Positions 52,378-64,000 of a stretch of DNA of 64,000 bases are shown here, piece after piece. The translations under genes were made by a program, and so were the position numbers. The notes under the pieces are model-generated. The model was not told the origin of the DNA and ran no database searches. It saw nothing but the letters and a program-made list of their open reading frames with translations. The DNA comes from Syncephalis plumigaleata (taxonomy: Eukaryota; Zoopagomycota; Zoopagomycetes; Zoopagales; Piptocephalidaceae), in the NCBI GenBank assembly GCA_025201365.1, contig JAIXMF010000002.1, forward strand, positions 1,736,001 to 1,800,000. The letters are read 5' to 3'. Each line of letters begins with the position of its first letter. Position 1 is the first letter of the stretch.

Positions 52378-55300
52378 CTAAGCAGGTAATACTTGAGTGG
52401 CACTTTGTCGTAAAAACATCGATGTACTCATATCCTGCTGATCGTCGAATGGTAAATCGAAAAAGTATTGATAGGCAAGTTGACGCCATTGTTCTTCAGT
52501 GGCTGATTCCTCTAATGGCGTATCCTCTTTCTTACTAGTCGATTTCACCGTAGTATCAATATTGTCATGTTCAATGGATAGGCATTTCTGTCGATAACAA
52601 GTCACCGCATAATCGATGATCTTTACCAGATCAATATCGCGTGTCAAATCTAATAGTGATGCATTGCCATCACTACTGGTATCTTTTCCTCTTTTTCATT
52701 ACACATATCATAGATGACCATAAGACACTCGACGGCAATTTGTCGTTCAGCTGGATCAACGAGATTGTCCAGGAATGACTCGACCTCGATGGCAAAGTTA
52801 AACTCCTCCGCTGTCTTCTCCGATACAATTGGATCACGAGGTAAGCGTTCATCGCGTATAAGTAGACCGCGGACTGACTAAGAATACGCCATACACGCGG
52901 GTAGAACCTTCGGGTACACGATTGAGTGAGCCGTCATTCTTGCGACGATGAATCCATCGACCACCGGATGGTGTCGGATATCGTTGAGCCAATTGCGTCA
53001 ATGGCGATGAACCAGGCTCACTCGCGGTCTGACCTAAGTAATCCGTTTCGAATCGAGAAAAGTCAATATGCTTGGTCAATATGTCGGTGGGTCCATTCTT
53101 TGATGATTTATACGATTCCATAACAAGTTGGATATCCTATTAATATGCACCATTAATATACCAATAATATACTCATATATATATATATTCATATCACGTA
53201 CCTTTCACACCGATTAGACACCAGGAATCACGGAATTGTACCTGATCAATTTGCTTGCTGCCCAGTGTGCGACAAGCCTGACTGGCAGCCAACGACAAAT
53301 GCCAGCTACACTCGTCTTTACCGGCTATCATGACCATTGAACCATTCTCCAACTGATCGATTAACTTGCCAAAGGCATCAGATTCCTCGGTGGATATATG
53401 AGTGTCGAAACATGCCACCTCCGTCACTTCACCGAGACGATCCAATACGACAACGTTTAATCCGCGTGTATTCAGACTATACTCCACGTTGTTCACTGTA
53501 ATATGCGAATAGTCACCGGCATCGAGTCCGGCTGATTGCACAGAAATGACAGCTGTACTGGTGGAACCTCTTGATAGATCACGAACAAGTCGTTGTGTTT
53601 GCAAGTGTTCGACATTTGAACGATCACGAGGCGATTTAGGGTCATTCTCCTTGTTCAAGTCAGGTGATGCATCTAATGGTTCCTTGAATGGACTGCATAG
53701 ACTTGGTCCACTTAATACCGTGGCCAATAATCGTTGTAGATCATTGGGACTCATCTATGGTATAATGCATATGTATATGTAAATATACACGAATAATTGT
53801 AATTATACTAGGTGTACAACTTACCTGCATTAATAGTTCGACTGCCGTCTCTTCATCACACTTCTTGGTACGGGATATCTCCTCTCGTAGAGCAATGATA
53901 ATATAATGAGTACGCAAACGCATAATACCATCAAACATCTGTGGACTACCACGAATGAAACTGCCCATGTACGTGAGTAATTCTTGCACTAATGGTGCCT
54001 CACGAGCATCATCTTGACTATTATATTCACATCATCATCATTATTAGTAAGTATATAATCTATATACTGCTTCCACATACCAGTGTTTATACAATAATTC
54101 TGCCAAAGCATTGGGTGGCAATGGTGAACGAATAAACACTTCTTCATCGCCCGATGAGAAGGTCACTTGCTTTTGACGAATGAGTAAATCGGTCAAGTTG
54201 ATGGATAACGAGTTACCACTTTACGTAGTAATCCTGCCGATTGACGAACAACATTCCACATTCTTAATCCTAATGCTTTACGGTACACTTCCTCGAGTAG
54301 TTGTTCCACCGTGCATGAAAGTGCATCAATATGATATTCAGGTCCAACACATGAGTGTAAATAATGCAATAGATCTAAATATATAAAAGTGTTAAATACA
54401 AGTACATAAATATATACTTGTTGTGTGTGTGTGGATTGTTGTCGATTTAACTTACCAATTTGATCGTATAGATTAGCGGATTTCACTAGGTATTCAATGG
54501 CTTGTGGCACACTACTTGGATCGCCTAGGGTCAAGGAGAGGGTGTCCAAATCAAGTACCATATCCTCAGAGGTAGTTTCCGACAAATCAGTGCCTGTACG
54601 CTCAAGTGATAATGGTTCGGGTACATCCGTATTGTTCTTCTCCTTGTCGGTTGACGTGTTATCATTAACATTGGCAGATGCGGTAGCCAATCCAAGAGAT
54701 AAAGCAGGTAATGTCGACACCGATGGCGATGATGGTGGTGAGGCAGTGGGTTTCGCGGTAGTCGTATTGGTAAGAATGGTGATCGATTTGTAGTGTCGTC
54801 CTTTAGTGATTTCTCCGGTTTAAGTACAGGTGATGTGAGACGGGATCGAGATCGACTACGTGTCGATGATCGACGACGATGTTGCGGGCGTGATTTACGT
54901 GCCGATGCCGATAGAATGTCACGCGGCGAATGGCCAAATCGATTGCTACCTCGTAGAATGCCGTACCAATCGACATCGTTCTTGTTCACTAAAAAGTCGA
55001 GACTCTCGATGTAACTAGTACGAATCATTTCGGACAATCGACCTAGTCGTACTCGCACCCCGTTGCATTGACCTGCCCGTAGGTTCATCATAAAGTTCAA
55101 TATGTTACGGCCACGATAACGGATTGATGAACGTGTTGCACTAGATGTACTACTACTACTACTACTACTGTTATTATTGTTGCCATTGACCGATGAATGA
55201 GTAGCAGCTTGTCCAGCAATACTATCCATCATAGCATGTGTCAACATAACCACTAGTGTTGGTCTACCGGAACAGCTCCAATTATCACGGATAACGCTAA

Positions 55301-57411
55301 TTCCTGCTCGAATAACGCCATCAAGTATTCATTGTCACTTGTCATGTAGAATGTTTCACGATCCAGGAAATGCGGTGTAAAGGCGTATAATTGACCTTGA
55401 ACACGATATAGTCTGCATGTACTCAGACAACCAACAGGACTATATACAAGTTATGCGTGAGTATATGAAAAGATATCCATAACTAATCATCATCATCATC
55501 ATCATCATCATCTTACCGTCGTGGTCGACCAGATAAACCTAATTTACGATTCATACCAAGCGTGCTGTACACCTCAAGTAACGCCTTATGCGATGCAATG
55601 GTTACCGGTTGTACCTCGTCGATTGTTTGCGTTTCTAGACCATAGACTGCCAATTTCGATTGTAGTTTTACATCCTCGGATAGTAGCACCACTTGCACCA
55701 CAGTGTTCGCCGATGCAGAATGGAATGACGGGCGAAGTCGTCGTCCTAATGGATCAACCTCGGCGGGTGATAGTAGATTCTCCCGTAATAGCTGGCTAAG
55801 GAAGTAGAGCGAGTTGGCCCATACTAGTGGCACATTGTCATTAGGAATACGTGGTTGCGAGTGTGGATTCGCCTTTTCCGCGTCAATTCGATCGCGTGCT
55901 ACGAAATACAACTCTGGAATCAGGGGAATGTCATCCCGAGGTGCTCTTGGTGTAATGGGCGGTGTAGAACCGGTGGCATCACTGGGAACACGTCGTGTAT
56001 CGACATTAATACCCTCGAGCTTCAATCCTAGCTGGCTTAGTTGTCCCGACGAGATGATCAATGGTTCCAGTGCTTCGGCGTACTCTTCCGCTTGTACGTC
56101 ATCGCCCATGAATATACCATCTAGTATAAGATACGTGTAGAATAGAGGCCATTCCGATTCGATATCTTTGAATACTTCAAGCTCATGCGGTTCATAATGT
56201 AATCGGGATGTATCTATTATCCGTCATCATATCATCATTGTCATTGTTAATATAAAGCGAATGTTAATTGCTAAATACCTTCGACTGTCGTTTGATGGCC
56301 ATCACGTAAGAATCGTTTACAGCCATATTTACCGCCTAGTTTCTTGATGATCTCATTGCGCGTACGATTAACCAACGCCTTATCTGATACAGCAAATGCT
56401 GGATAACTAATAATCGACAGTAGAGCACCATCGATTTCCTTGGAATTCGATTCACGAGGTAGGGCCGAATGCAATACCGTAGTATTACGAGTAATTTCAT
56501 CGGGTAATGCGTAGATAACCTATATTGCATTCATTAGCCATATGCATATATGTATATATCGAATACTCTAATACTCCAACAATATAGACTCGCTACTTAC
56601 AGTAGATGGGCCACCTCTAGGTCCGAATAGATTAACACCATTGATGGCTTGCAGTGCAGCAACTACCATACCAATGGAGGATGAATTCAACTCGGGTTGA
56701 CCATGATTGATCTTGTTACCACGTTCCCATATACCGTAATCAGGTGTACTATTGCACGATTGTTACTATTACGTCAATATGATTTGCTGCAATGACTTAC
56801 CGATAGGCACGCTCGATATAAAAGACTAGATTCTGTACGAAATCGACTTCATCACTCGTGTAGATGATCTGCAAGCCTGCCGCGGTCATTTGAGCGAGCA
56901 TCAACAAGAAGATACTGGTGGCATCGAGTTGCAGATGACCCCACTCGAAATCTCCCACGACCGGTTCACCGGTGGCGGTGTTGTACTTTGCATGAAGTGA
57001 GTGCTCGAGGGCTTGCGTTTGCTTGAACTGTTCGACCTTGCTCGATTGTCGCATCATACTGACGAGTAGACCGCGCATCAATTTAACGCAAGCATGCTCG
57101 AGCTCGTAAGCCCTTCCGTCATCATCGTCTAGTCGACGATAGGCAAGCGCCAGACCAAACACACATAGAATCGAGTAGACATTATCGCGCACCCATGCAT
57201 CACGATAGTCACCGTGCGTTGTTACTGCTACCGACGCGGGCAATAGACCGGTGCACGGGTTCTGACGCGACAGGACAATGGCGTTAATGGCACGATAGTA
57301 ATGGTCGAGACGACGCTTAATAAAGTCGGGATCCCGCGTCGATGCCGAGGAATAAGCGGTACTCCCTGCCAAGGAGTCAGCGAATGACGATGAGAAGAAG
57401 TTGGACTGCAT
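52378..57411 (-). CDS. Phosphorylase b kinase regulatory subunit (alpha/beta-like) with an inserted ILEI/FAM3-like domain
   Basis: Scaffold subunit of phosphorylase kinase, which activates glycogen phosphorylase. Start [16 protein letters not shown] (57,411). Seen: the GH15-like glucoamylase fold with [59 protein letters not shown] and [20 protein letters not shown], later [16 protein letters not shown] and [12 protein letters not shown], then the C-terminal signature [16 protein letters not shown] (53,754). At about 53,200-53,570, where other family members have a variable linker, lies [19 protein letters not shown] then [21 protein letters not shown] and SWCLIGVKG, an ILEI/PANDER-type fold. 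Afterwards SLNRVPEG and [12 protein letters not shown] continue the kinase-subunit tail; one missing base near 52,907 separates them. About 13 exons; TAG at 52,378. Confidence 0.88.
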
Positions 57412-57903
57412 CGAACGAGAAAGGTATTTACGTAGATATTTATACGTGTGTGTGTGTGTATGTGTACGCGTACGTGTATGACTATGATAACAGGGTAGAA
57501 GGATACAATGAGGAGGATGTATGCGGTTGTACGCAGAAGATAGAAGAAGAAGAAAGAGGAGTAAGAGAGTAAGAGGAGGTATGTTCAGGCTATTCATTCG
57601 TAAAGTACACGCTATCAATGACATAGCCTGTCTGCAACAGCACTATCGCGATGATGATAGTGACACTGTTATCTGTTTTTGCTTTGGGAGATGAATGTAA
57701 AACACCAATCAGGTAACGATAATGTTATCGTCTTGTTTGATGTGTCCATCATAGGATATGCCTGTTTAGGAGATATAAAAGTAGGAAAAAATAGGCAAGT
57801 ATGCTTGAGCACGCCTGTACTAGTCTTCCCTTTAGTAGTCAACTATTAGCTATAAGAATATACAGATATACATGCATATTATACGTGTATATTCGTTTAC
57901 GTC
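57412..57903. promoter_or_regulatory. Divergent intergenic region, kinase subunit and pseudouridine enzyme
   Basis: Upstream of two opposite starts. A TG/TA-rich tract at 57,440-57,480 and a GA-rich tract near 57,530-57,575. TATAAAA at 57,774-57,780 is a candidate TATA box for the plus-strand gene. Confidence 0.45.
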
Positions 57904-60900
57904 ATGAATTATCAGCAGGCACGTTTGTCAACACTTGCACGTACAGTGTATTCGCTACACAGTAGACATGTAATACGACAACATGGCTTCTTGTCGTCTG
58001 GCGTATCATGTCGACGATGGTCAAGCAACTCCTCGTTGTCCTCCTTGTTGCAACCGTCAGAGGAAGTGGCGACTGCACTGGCCACAGGTGCACCAGTTGT
58101 GGCACTCGAATCCACCATTATCAGTCATGGTGGGTGACTCACTCGTGTTATATCAATCATCTCGTTAGATAATAGCTTGTTTGCTTTGCTTTACTACTAT
58201 TAGGCATGCCGTATCCTCAGAATCTCACTACAGCTCAAGCGGTAGAGGATATTGTTCGTGAACATGGTTGCACACCAGCCACCATTGCTATTCTTGGCGG
58301 GAAAATACGTGTTGGTACGTATTATCGAGGGGTTGAACTATTCCATTCTGGTGTATTAACACATCCAATGTAGGATTATCTGAGCAAGAGCTGGATGTAT
58401 TGGCGCAAACTGGTCATGAAGCGCGTAAAACTTCACGTCGAGATATTGCCTATGCTGTGTCCAAGGTGAGTGTCCATTCTATTATGCGTGGATATAATTA
58501 GGTAACTGGATGTGATAGGGTATTCCCGCTGCCACTACAGTTGCATCTACAATGATAATTGCTCATCTTGCTGGTATTCCTGTATTCGTTACAGGCGGTA
58601 TTGGCGGGGTACATCGAGGAGCGGAACATAGTAAGTGCCTGCATAATTGCCACATCCATCAATGCAGTATTGACTTTTCTTGCATGATAGCAATGGATAT
58701 TAGTGCAGACTTGACAGAACTAGGTCGTACACCCGTGGCCGTGATATGTGCTGGTGCCAAATCCATACTGGATATTGAAAAACCCTCGAGTATTTAGCAA
58801 GTATCTACGGAATGATTGCTACTCACTAGTAATAACAATGACAATAATAATAAATATACAGGAAACACAAGGAGTTACCGTAGCTACTTATGGCTCGGAT
58901 GAATTCCCTGCATTCTTTACTCCGTATAGGGATTCAAGGTGAGCATAACAAAGATGTAGCTAATAGTTTGCCTTACTAATCATAATGACGTATAGTCGCC
59001 AATTCGATTAGATACTACCAAGGAATGTGCATCACTTATAGGCAAGTATAAAGGGATGTCATACTAGTAAAAAGAATTGGCTGTTAATGATGATCTCTAT
59101 GCATAGATGTGGCACATCGTCTGCAACTTGCCAGTGGACAAGTGATTGCCGTGCCCATTCCAGAGAAATACGCGGCCAATGGTCGTGAAATCCAAACTGC
59201 TATCGATAATGCATTGGCAGAGTCAGTGTAAGTAAACGATAGGAATACAATCCATGATTCTAGTATTGCTAATATAATCCAATAAGGGAGCAAAAAATCA
59301 CTGGAAAAGATGCCACACCATTCCTGCTCGATCGTGTTAATAACGTACGGCGGGCAAGTCGTTAGATGCGAGTGAGTGAATTTTACTTATTGAACAGGCA
59401 ACATGTATTAATTACAAATTATATCAGATATCGCTCTCATAAAGAACAACGCGGTTATTGGTAGTCAAATAGCCCGTGAACTTGCTCTACTACGCCAAGC
59501 ATCTAATAATACACGTTCAAAGGTTGACTATACTCGATAACTATTACTTATAAACTGATTGCTTACCATATTGATTTGTTGCTATTGTTGATTTTACCTT
59601 TCTATTTGTCGTAACGTTAATCGATATTATTACTAAAGTATTCTACTAGTCGGTCAAAGTCCAATGACACACGCACTATCCGTAAACCGAATCTCGTCAT
59701 AAACAATCAATGTGAAGAAAGTGATGCCCGACGTGAATTGGTTAGTGATGCTGAACTGCTATAAACATCTGCATCTACATGAATAACCCGCTTATTCATA
59801 CACGTCACTCATCTAGATGATTATAGGTGGATGTGCGGTGGATATCACCTGTACGGTATTCTCTAATAAGCAACACAACACGCTAACTCGATCATCTTAT
59901 CCCGGTCAATTGCAACGTACACTCGGCGGTGTTGGTTGCAATATTGCTCGAGTTGCTCATCAATGCGGTATCGGTACCAGCCTCGTGTCGATAACTGGCG
60001 ATGATGCCGATGGTTACTGGATTAGGAAAACGTTGAATGACATGGATATCGTACGTGTAGACTTGCCGTGTACTCGCAAACTAATCACCTACTCTGCTTG
60101 ATCTATTTAGTCGTGTCAACAAATACAACAAACCAGCGAGGGAAATACTGCCGTTTACAATGCTATTCACGAGGCGGACGGACAACTCTACGTTGCAGTA
60201 GCTGATATGAACATATTCGATCAGATGCGACCGGATCTTCTAGTTGAATCCATTAATGTGACAAGACCTGCTTTCGTGTGCTTCGACGGCAATATTCCCG
60301 TGAAATGTATGCAAGTCATCTCTGAATCATGCGCTAAACTAAATATACCAGGCAAGTGTAATATATTGATTGATTGATTGATTACTATTAATGTAGCAAC
60401 TAATATATTGTCGTATAGTTTTATTTGAACCAACTTCTGTTCCAAAATCACTTCGTATCCTACAGGATCCAGCTATTCTTGCATGTGGCGGTATTCAATA
60501 TATAACGCCTAATCATCATGAACTTGAGGCAATGATCAAGTTCATGGAGCGCACTGATTTATTAACAACCAAGAGCAATGAGAAGGATGAACTACTGCGT
60601 AAGAAGAAGTGCTAACTAATCGTAGATTTGTAATAATACTAATACTAATATATTTGCTTATTAGTGCTTAGAGATATTCCTATAACATGGCATACGGTGG
60701 CCAAATCGGCCATTTACTTAAGTAACAGCATACCTAATGTCATTGTCAAACTAGGCGAACATGGTGTACTCTGCGTGCATCGTATTGCAACCACCAATAT
60801 CAAACTAAAACATTATCCATCCCTAAAAGCTAGCATGTAGTCAATGTTACCGGAGCAGGTGATAGTTTCGTTGGTGCCCTAGTGGCTGGCCTTGCACGCC

Positions 60901-61028
60901 ACGGTTCAACCACCTCCATGGATCGACTAATTAATATTGCACAACATGCGGCCATTGCTACTCTAGCATCACATCACGCGGTTAGTGATGCCATTACACC
61001 GCAATTATTGATATGGCATAATTATTAA
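57904..61028 (+). CDS. Bifunctional pseudouridine-5'-phosphate glycosidase and PfkB-family pseudouridine kinase
   Basis: Catabolises pseudouridine: the kinase half phosphorylates it and the glycosidase half cleaves the C-C bond to uracil and ribose phosphate. Start [20 protein letters not shown] is Arg/Ser-rich with almost no acid, like a mitochondrial presequence. PsuG part: [93 protein letters not shown] linker (59,440-59,720) leads to Pfk[41 protein letters not shown], and the anion-hole/catalytic [20 protein letters not shown] near 60,850. TAA at 61,026. About 12 short introns. Frame offsets occur near 58,795 and 60,835. The same fusion is known in animals and some fungi. Confidence 0.92.
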
Positions 61029-61472
61029 ATGACATGAAATTCAATTAGAAAGAAAGAAAGAGGAGACTATTTATAATAAACAAAAGTATTTAATACTGTA
61101 TGTTAAAATGTATCAAAAAAATCTTCGTAAGGCTAATACAGCAAATAACGTAATAAAGCAACATCGCGTATATGTGACATTACTTTATACTATTAGCAAT
61201 TCTGATCGTAAAAATAATAGCAGATTCAAAGCGTATTACCTGCAACATCGTGATTTGTATATGTATATATATATATATGTGTGTGTTTCTTTGTATGTTT
61301 GTGTGTATGTATGTATGATTGATAGGATAGTTGGGATAGCTGAATAGATAAACAAATGGCTGAACGAATGACTGAATGAATGAATGAATGACTGAGTGAC
61401 TGAGTGACTGAGTGAATAACTAAGTGACTGAATGAGTGAATGTTTTTAGAGACTTCTTCCTGAGCAAGTTGA
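61029..61472. other. Intergenic with simple repeats, convergent 3' ends
   Basis: A/T-rich with a TA/TG microsatellite at about 61,258-61,320 and an imperfect tetranucleotide array after it. No gene seen. Confidence 0.5.
61356..61441. repeat. Imperfect tetranucleotide tandem array (GAAT/GACT type)
   Basis: A stretch of ATGACTGAATGAATGAATGA-type units shifting to GTGACTGA units, about 20 four-base units with substitutions. It is a microsatellite in the 3' intergenic space. Confidence 0.8.
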
Positions 61473-62513
61473 TTAATTAGTCGTTACCGTATTAGGACTA
61501 GATACAGATGAATTGGTCGTGTCTGTATCGGTGTCTGTAACAACAGTTGCAGGCGAGCAGTTTGCATCGGCCATTTTCTCCGGTTTCATCGTCATATTAG
61601 TGCATAATTCGCCGATAGCCGGCTTATAATTTGTAAAAATAATGGTGATGCCGATACAGACTTCTGAGCCAATCGATAACCTGGATGTTGTTGTACGAGG
61701 TTCTCGTAATATCGCTGTAGCTCTTCACGTCGACAATAGAGCCGCCAGTCTATCATGCGTAGTAATGCCAATTCTAGTGCATTAAGTTCGGCACAACTCA
61801 CGCCACCCACTTTGGCATAATGAGCATTGGTGCAGTAGACGTCGCATAGTGTTTTCGCCGACACGGTTACCGCGGCACTAATGAACCGATGAGCGGTCAA
61901 CGAGGCCAATGTAAATGTCGGGTGTGATGCGCATACTCGATCGATATAAACAAGGATACAGAGTAGACAGGCCGTTTCTAACGACGTGTATCGCACGATA
62001 CGAGCTAGATAATCCGCAATGGTAATGCCAGGAGTGGCGCGTGAATGAATCGCGTAAGATGTTGTGGATCCAACGGGATACGATCATTGTATATCATTAA
62101 CTGATCGATAACATGAGCTATTATGAAGTAAACAAAGATGTATGAACCGATTAGTCACACGTATATACACATTCTAGTACTAGTATTTCATGTCTAGGTC
62201 TGCCATCATCTTCATTGTTACCATTCATGTTGCTACTTACCAATAATACGAGCCACATCATTGGGTTGGCTTCACCGAAATCGGCCGGTAACTCAGTTAC
62301 CGAAATCTTATTATCTACCGCATCCACATCTTTAAGGGATGACATGAGTGAAGACGACGAGTCCATTATCATTGTTGCTTCAGTGGGCATTGCACCGTAA
62401 TGCTTATCTGATATTTGAGCCGGAATGACTACAAATGACTGACTAGAAGTTGTGGTCGTATTGGAATCGAGAGACGACTGAGATCGCGATGGTTGTTCCG
62501 GTTGAATGCTCAT
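61473..62513 (-). CDS. PHO80-like (PCL) cyclin
   Basis: Cyclin of the Pho80/Pcl group, which partners a Pho85-type kinase in nutrient signalling. Start preferred at MSIQPEQPSRSQSSLDS (62,513); an in-frame ATG lies at 62,582. A Ser/Thr-rich N-terminus is followed by AHVIDQLMIYNDRIPLD, LTRFHSRATPGITIADYLAR (after one missing base near 62,047), VRYTSLETACLLCILVYIDR, LTAHRFISAAVTVSAK, YAKVGGVSCAELNALEL and MIDWRLYCRREELQRYYENL, all typical of the Pho80 cyclin box. The uninterrupted frame stops at 61,592; a further one-base offset would extend it through GELCTNMTMKPEKMADANCS and a Thr/Asp-rich tail to TAA at 61,473. Two or three exons. Confidence 0.88.
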
Positions 62514-63833
62514 TGGAATATAATCTGTGACGGCTGCGCCGAACACAGGAGATAATTGGCCAAGAAGCCAGGTAAGCATCAAAGGTCGTAAACAGATGAC
62601 AGCAATGCTTCTCGTCTAGCAATGCTGCACAACTGACTAGAGAAGACGACAACGACAAAGTCTCAATAGATAATATGAATAGGTCAATCGCTTCCTATGT
62701 TTCCTTGAAGAAAAAGGAAAAAGTTTTTCAGTACACGGAAATCAAATTGGACTATAAACTAAAGAGCAGTATGTCTCTTCGTGTGTGTGTCGCCTAGACT
62801 AGAAGCACTAATGAAAAAGAAAGATAGTGCGATTTTGTTCAGGATAAAAGATACAATACGTCAATGCTACTGAACACGGTGGAATAGGAGTGGTTCAATT
62901 AAAGGATGAATAAAGGAACAATAGTAAAAAAGGTGAGCGAACGAGTGAGAGAGAGGAGGGGAAAAGGGAAGAAATCGATTGGCTAAATGGAATGGAATGG
63001 AAAAGAGACGGAAGCGGACGAAAAAAACCGTCAGTTTCTCGCTGAGAGTAATAATGCTATGGAAGATGGTGTGTGTGTGGTTGTTTTCTGGCTCTCTCTA
63101 CACTTGCAATAGTAGAGGAGTAATGGTTGTGTTGTAATAGTAAATGGAATACACGCGCTAGCAACTTCAATCACAAGCAATGGTTAAAGAAAAAAAGCAT
63201 GAGGAAGCGGAAGAACGTGTGTCTCGGGGAAGAGCGTGTACACGACACTGTTGATGGCACTTTATTATACAAGGATTGGCCGAGCCGAGTCCTGTAGCAC
63301 CAGCTTATCATCACTACTACCAAATAATTGGGATCACGGCTTTGCTTGAGAAGTGACAGCAACTTGTAATGATGACAGGTTACATTCATGTATATATACT
63401 GACTGCTAATAATAGATCTATACAATTGGTAATAAGATAAATGATTCAATGATTCATCATAGTCTATGGATTATGTTGTCAATGCATTATGCAGCCATAC
63501 CTGCATCTATCTGTCAGCAATAACAATAATAATAAGCAGCAATAGCAATAGCAATAACAATAACAATGGAAGAAGGTGGATTTACTGTATCTTCTCATAT
63601 TGTGCGTAGATCCATTCCTTGTTAGGGCATGGCAGTCATACCCGGATGAAAGGAGGATGATGCGCTGGAATGAATGATGGTATGTGAACATTTGTATATC
63701 CATTTTGTTTATTACAGTGTCATCCTTACCAATGGAGGATGCTAATAGAACAATAGTAATGGTCAAATGGATCTAGAATATCTAATGGCTTTTTGAATAG
63801 CAAATGTATATCTATACTAATTCAGACATTGAA
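62514..63833. other. Long intergenic region without a recognisable gene
   Basis: About 1.3 kb with purine-rich plus strand (62,930-63,020), a TG tract near 63,070, and CAATAG/CAATAA triplet-like repeats near 63,510-63,565. Open frames here lack homology, splice signals and coding character. It is the upstream region of the cyclin gene. Confidence 0.5.
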
Positions 63834-64000
63834 TTATTTATTACGACGTCGCTTTCGCAAATTATGAATAAACGATAGGACGGCCATTCGTGTCCAGATA
63901 ACATTTAGTACGGTAGCACCACTAAGCAGGACAAATATCATGATGGCGCATGGTTTAGGCAGTTGTCGATAGAAATGCCAGAAGCAGCGTAGATCGGACC
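63834..64000 (-). CDS. C-terminal end of a probable TLC-domain (TRAM-LAG1-CLN8 type) membrane protein, cut by the window edge
   Basis: Only the last 55 or so residues are inside the window: LRCFWHFYRQLPKPCAIMI, then FVLLSGATVLNVIWTRMAV and a basic tail NLRKRRRNK with TAA at 63,834. An FW/W..LP segment before a final helix with N.IW, followed by a basic cytosolic tail, fits the last helix of TLC-type ER proteins. The assignment is tentative because most of the protein is outside the window. Confidence 0.45.
   Translation of the reverse strand, partial: SDLRCFWHFYRQLPKPCAIMIFVLLSGATVLNVIWTRMAVLSFIHNLRKRRRNK

Noticed and set aside
61356-61441. The tetranucleotide array as a CRISPR-like or protein-coding repeat
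   Set aside because: The unit is only 4 bp with drift and no spacers; it is a microsatellite.
62660-63800. Several open frames of 60-95 codons in the 3' intergenic region
   Set aside because: No homology, skewed composition from simple repeats, and no supporting splice or leader signals.

Overview
This is a nuclear window of an intron-rich eukaryote, most likely an early-diverging (zygomycete-grade) fungus. Evidence for a fungus: a plasma-membrane P-type H+-ATPase, a Set1 methyltransferase with an N-terminal RRM region, and a PHO80-like cyclin. Evidence against yeasts and most Dikarya: a phosphorylase-kinase regulatory subunit, a DDX41 helicase, a Golgi pH regulator and a bifunctional pseudouridine catabolic enzyme. 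Introns are short (about 45-90 nt), usually start GTAAGT and nearly always end TAG. Many carry (AT)n runs. I see no transposon, virus-derived element, rRNA, tRNA or CRISPR.

Layout. 0.2-3.2 kb: H+-ATPase (+). 3.8-6.1 kb: Golgi pH regulator (-). 6.5-14.0 kb: Sec7-type ARF-GEF (+). 14.3-18.7 kb: SET1 (-). 19.5-20.0 kb: mitochondrial ribosomal protein uS8 (-), divergent from DDX41 (20.3-23.1 kb, +). 23.3-32.6 kb is an accessory block of lineage-specific genes: a decayed orphan (-), a secreted protein (+), a giant F-box-like orphan (+), a 56-residue membrane peptide (-) and an F-box protein (-). 32.9-38.7 kb: clathrin heavy chain (-). 39.4-40.4 kb: an FSP1/AIF-like oxidoreductase lacking its FAD half (-). 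41.0 kb: small secreted basic protein (+). 41.6-43.4 kb: auxin-efflux-carrier-like transporter (-). 44.0-45.6 kb: second F-box paralogue (+). 45.9-49.0 kb: Barentsz/CASC3-like exon-junction protein (+). 49.9-52.2 kb: a micro-exon gene (+). 52.4-57.4 kb: phosphorylase-kinase alpha/beta-like subunit with an inserted ILEI/FAM3-like domain (-). 57.9-61.0 kb: pseudouridine-phosphate glycosidase plus PfkB kinase (+). 61.5-62.5 kb: PHO80-like cyclin (-). 63.8-64.0 kb: 3' end of a probable TLC-type membrane protein (-).

The most unusual object is the micro-exon gene at 49,898-52,204. A signal-peptide exon is followed by at least 19 consecutive micro-exons, of which sixteen are exactly 6 nt, two are 3 nt and one is 12 nt. 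All are symmetric in phase 1 and separated by introns of roughly 56-90 nt with one longer. Read in series they stay open and give a protein-like, helix-forming, two-cysteine sequence. This design resembles the micro-exon genes of schistosomes and the bicycle effectors of aphids.

A caution for every gene: many strongly conserved genes are interrupted by single-base offsets, nearly all missing bases, in about sixteen places I could localise. This looks like uncorrected sequencing or assembly indels rather than pseudogenes, so coordinates below run from true start to true stop across introns and such offsets.
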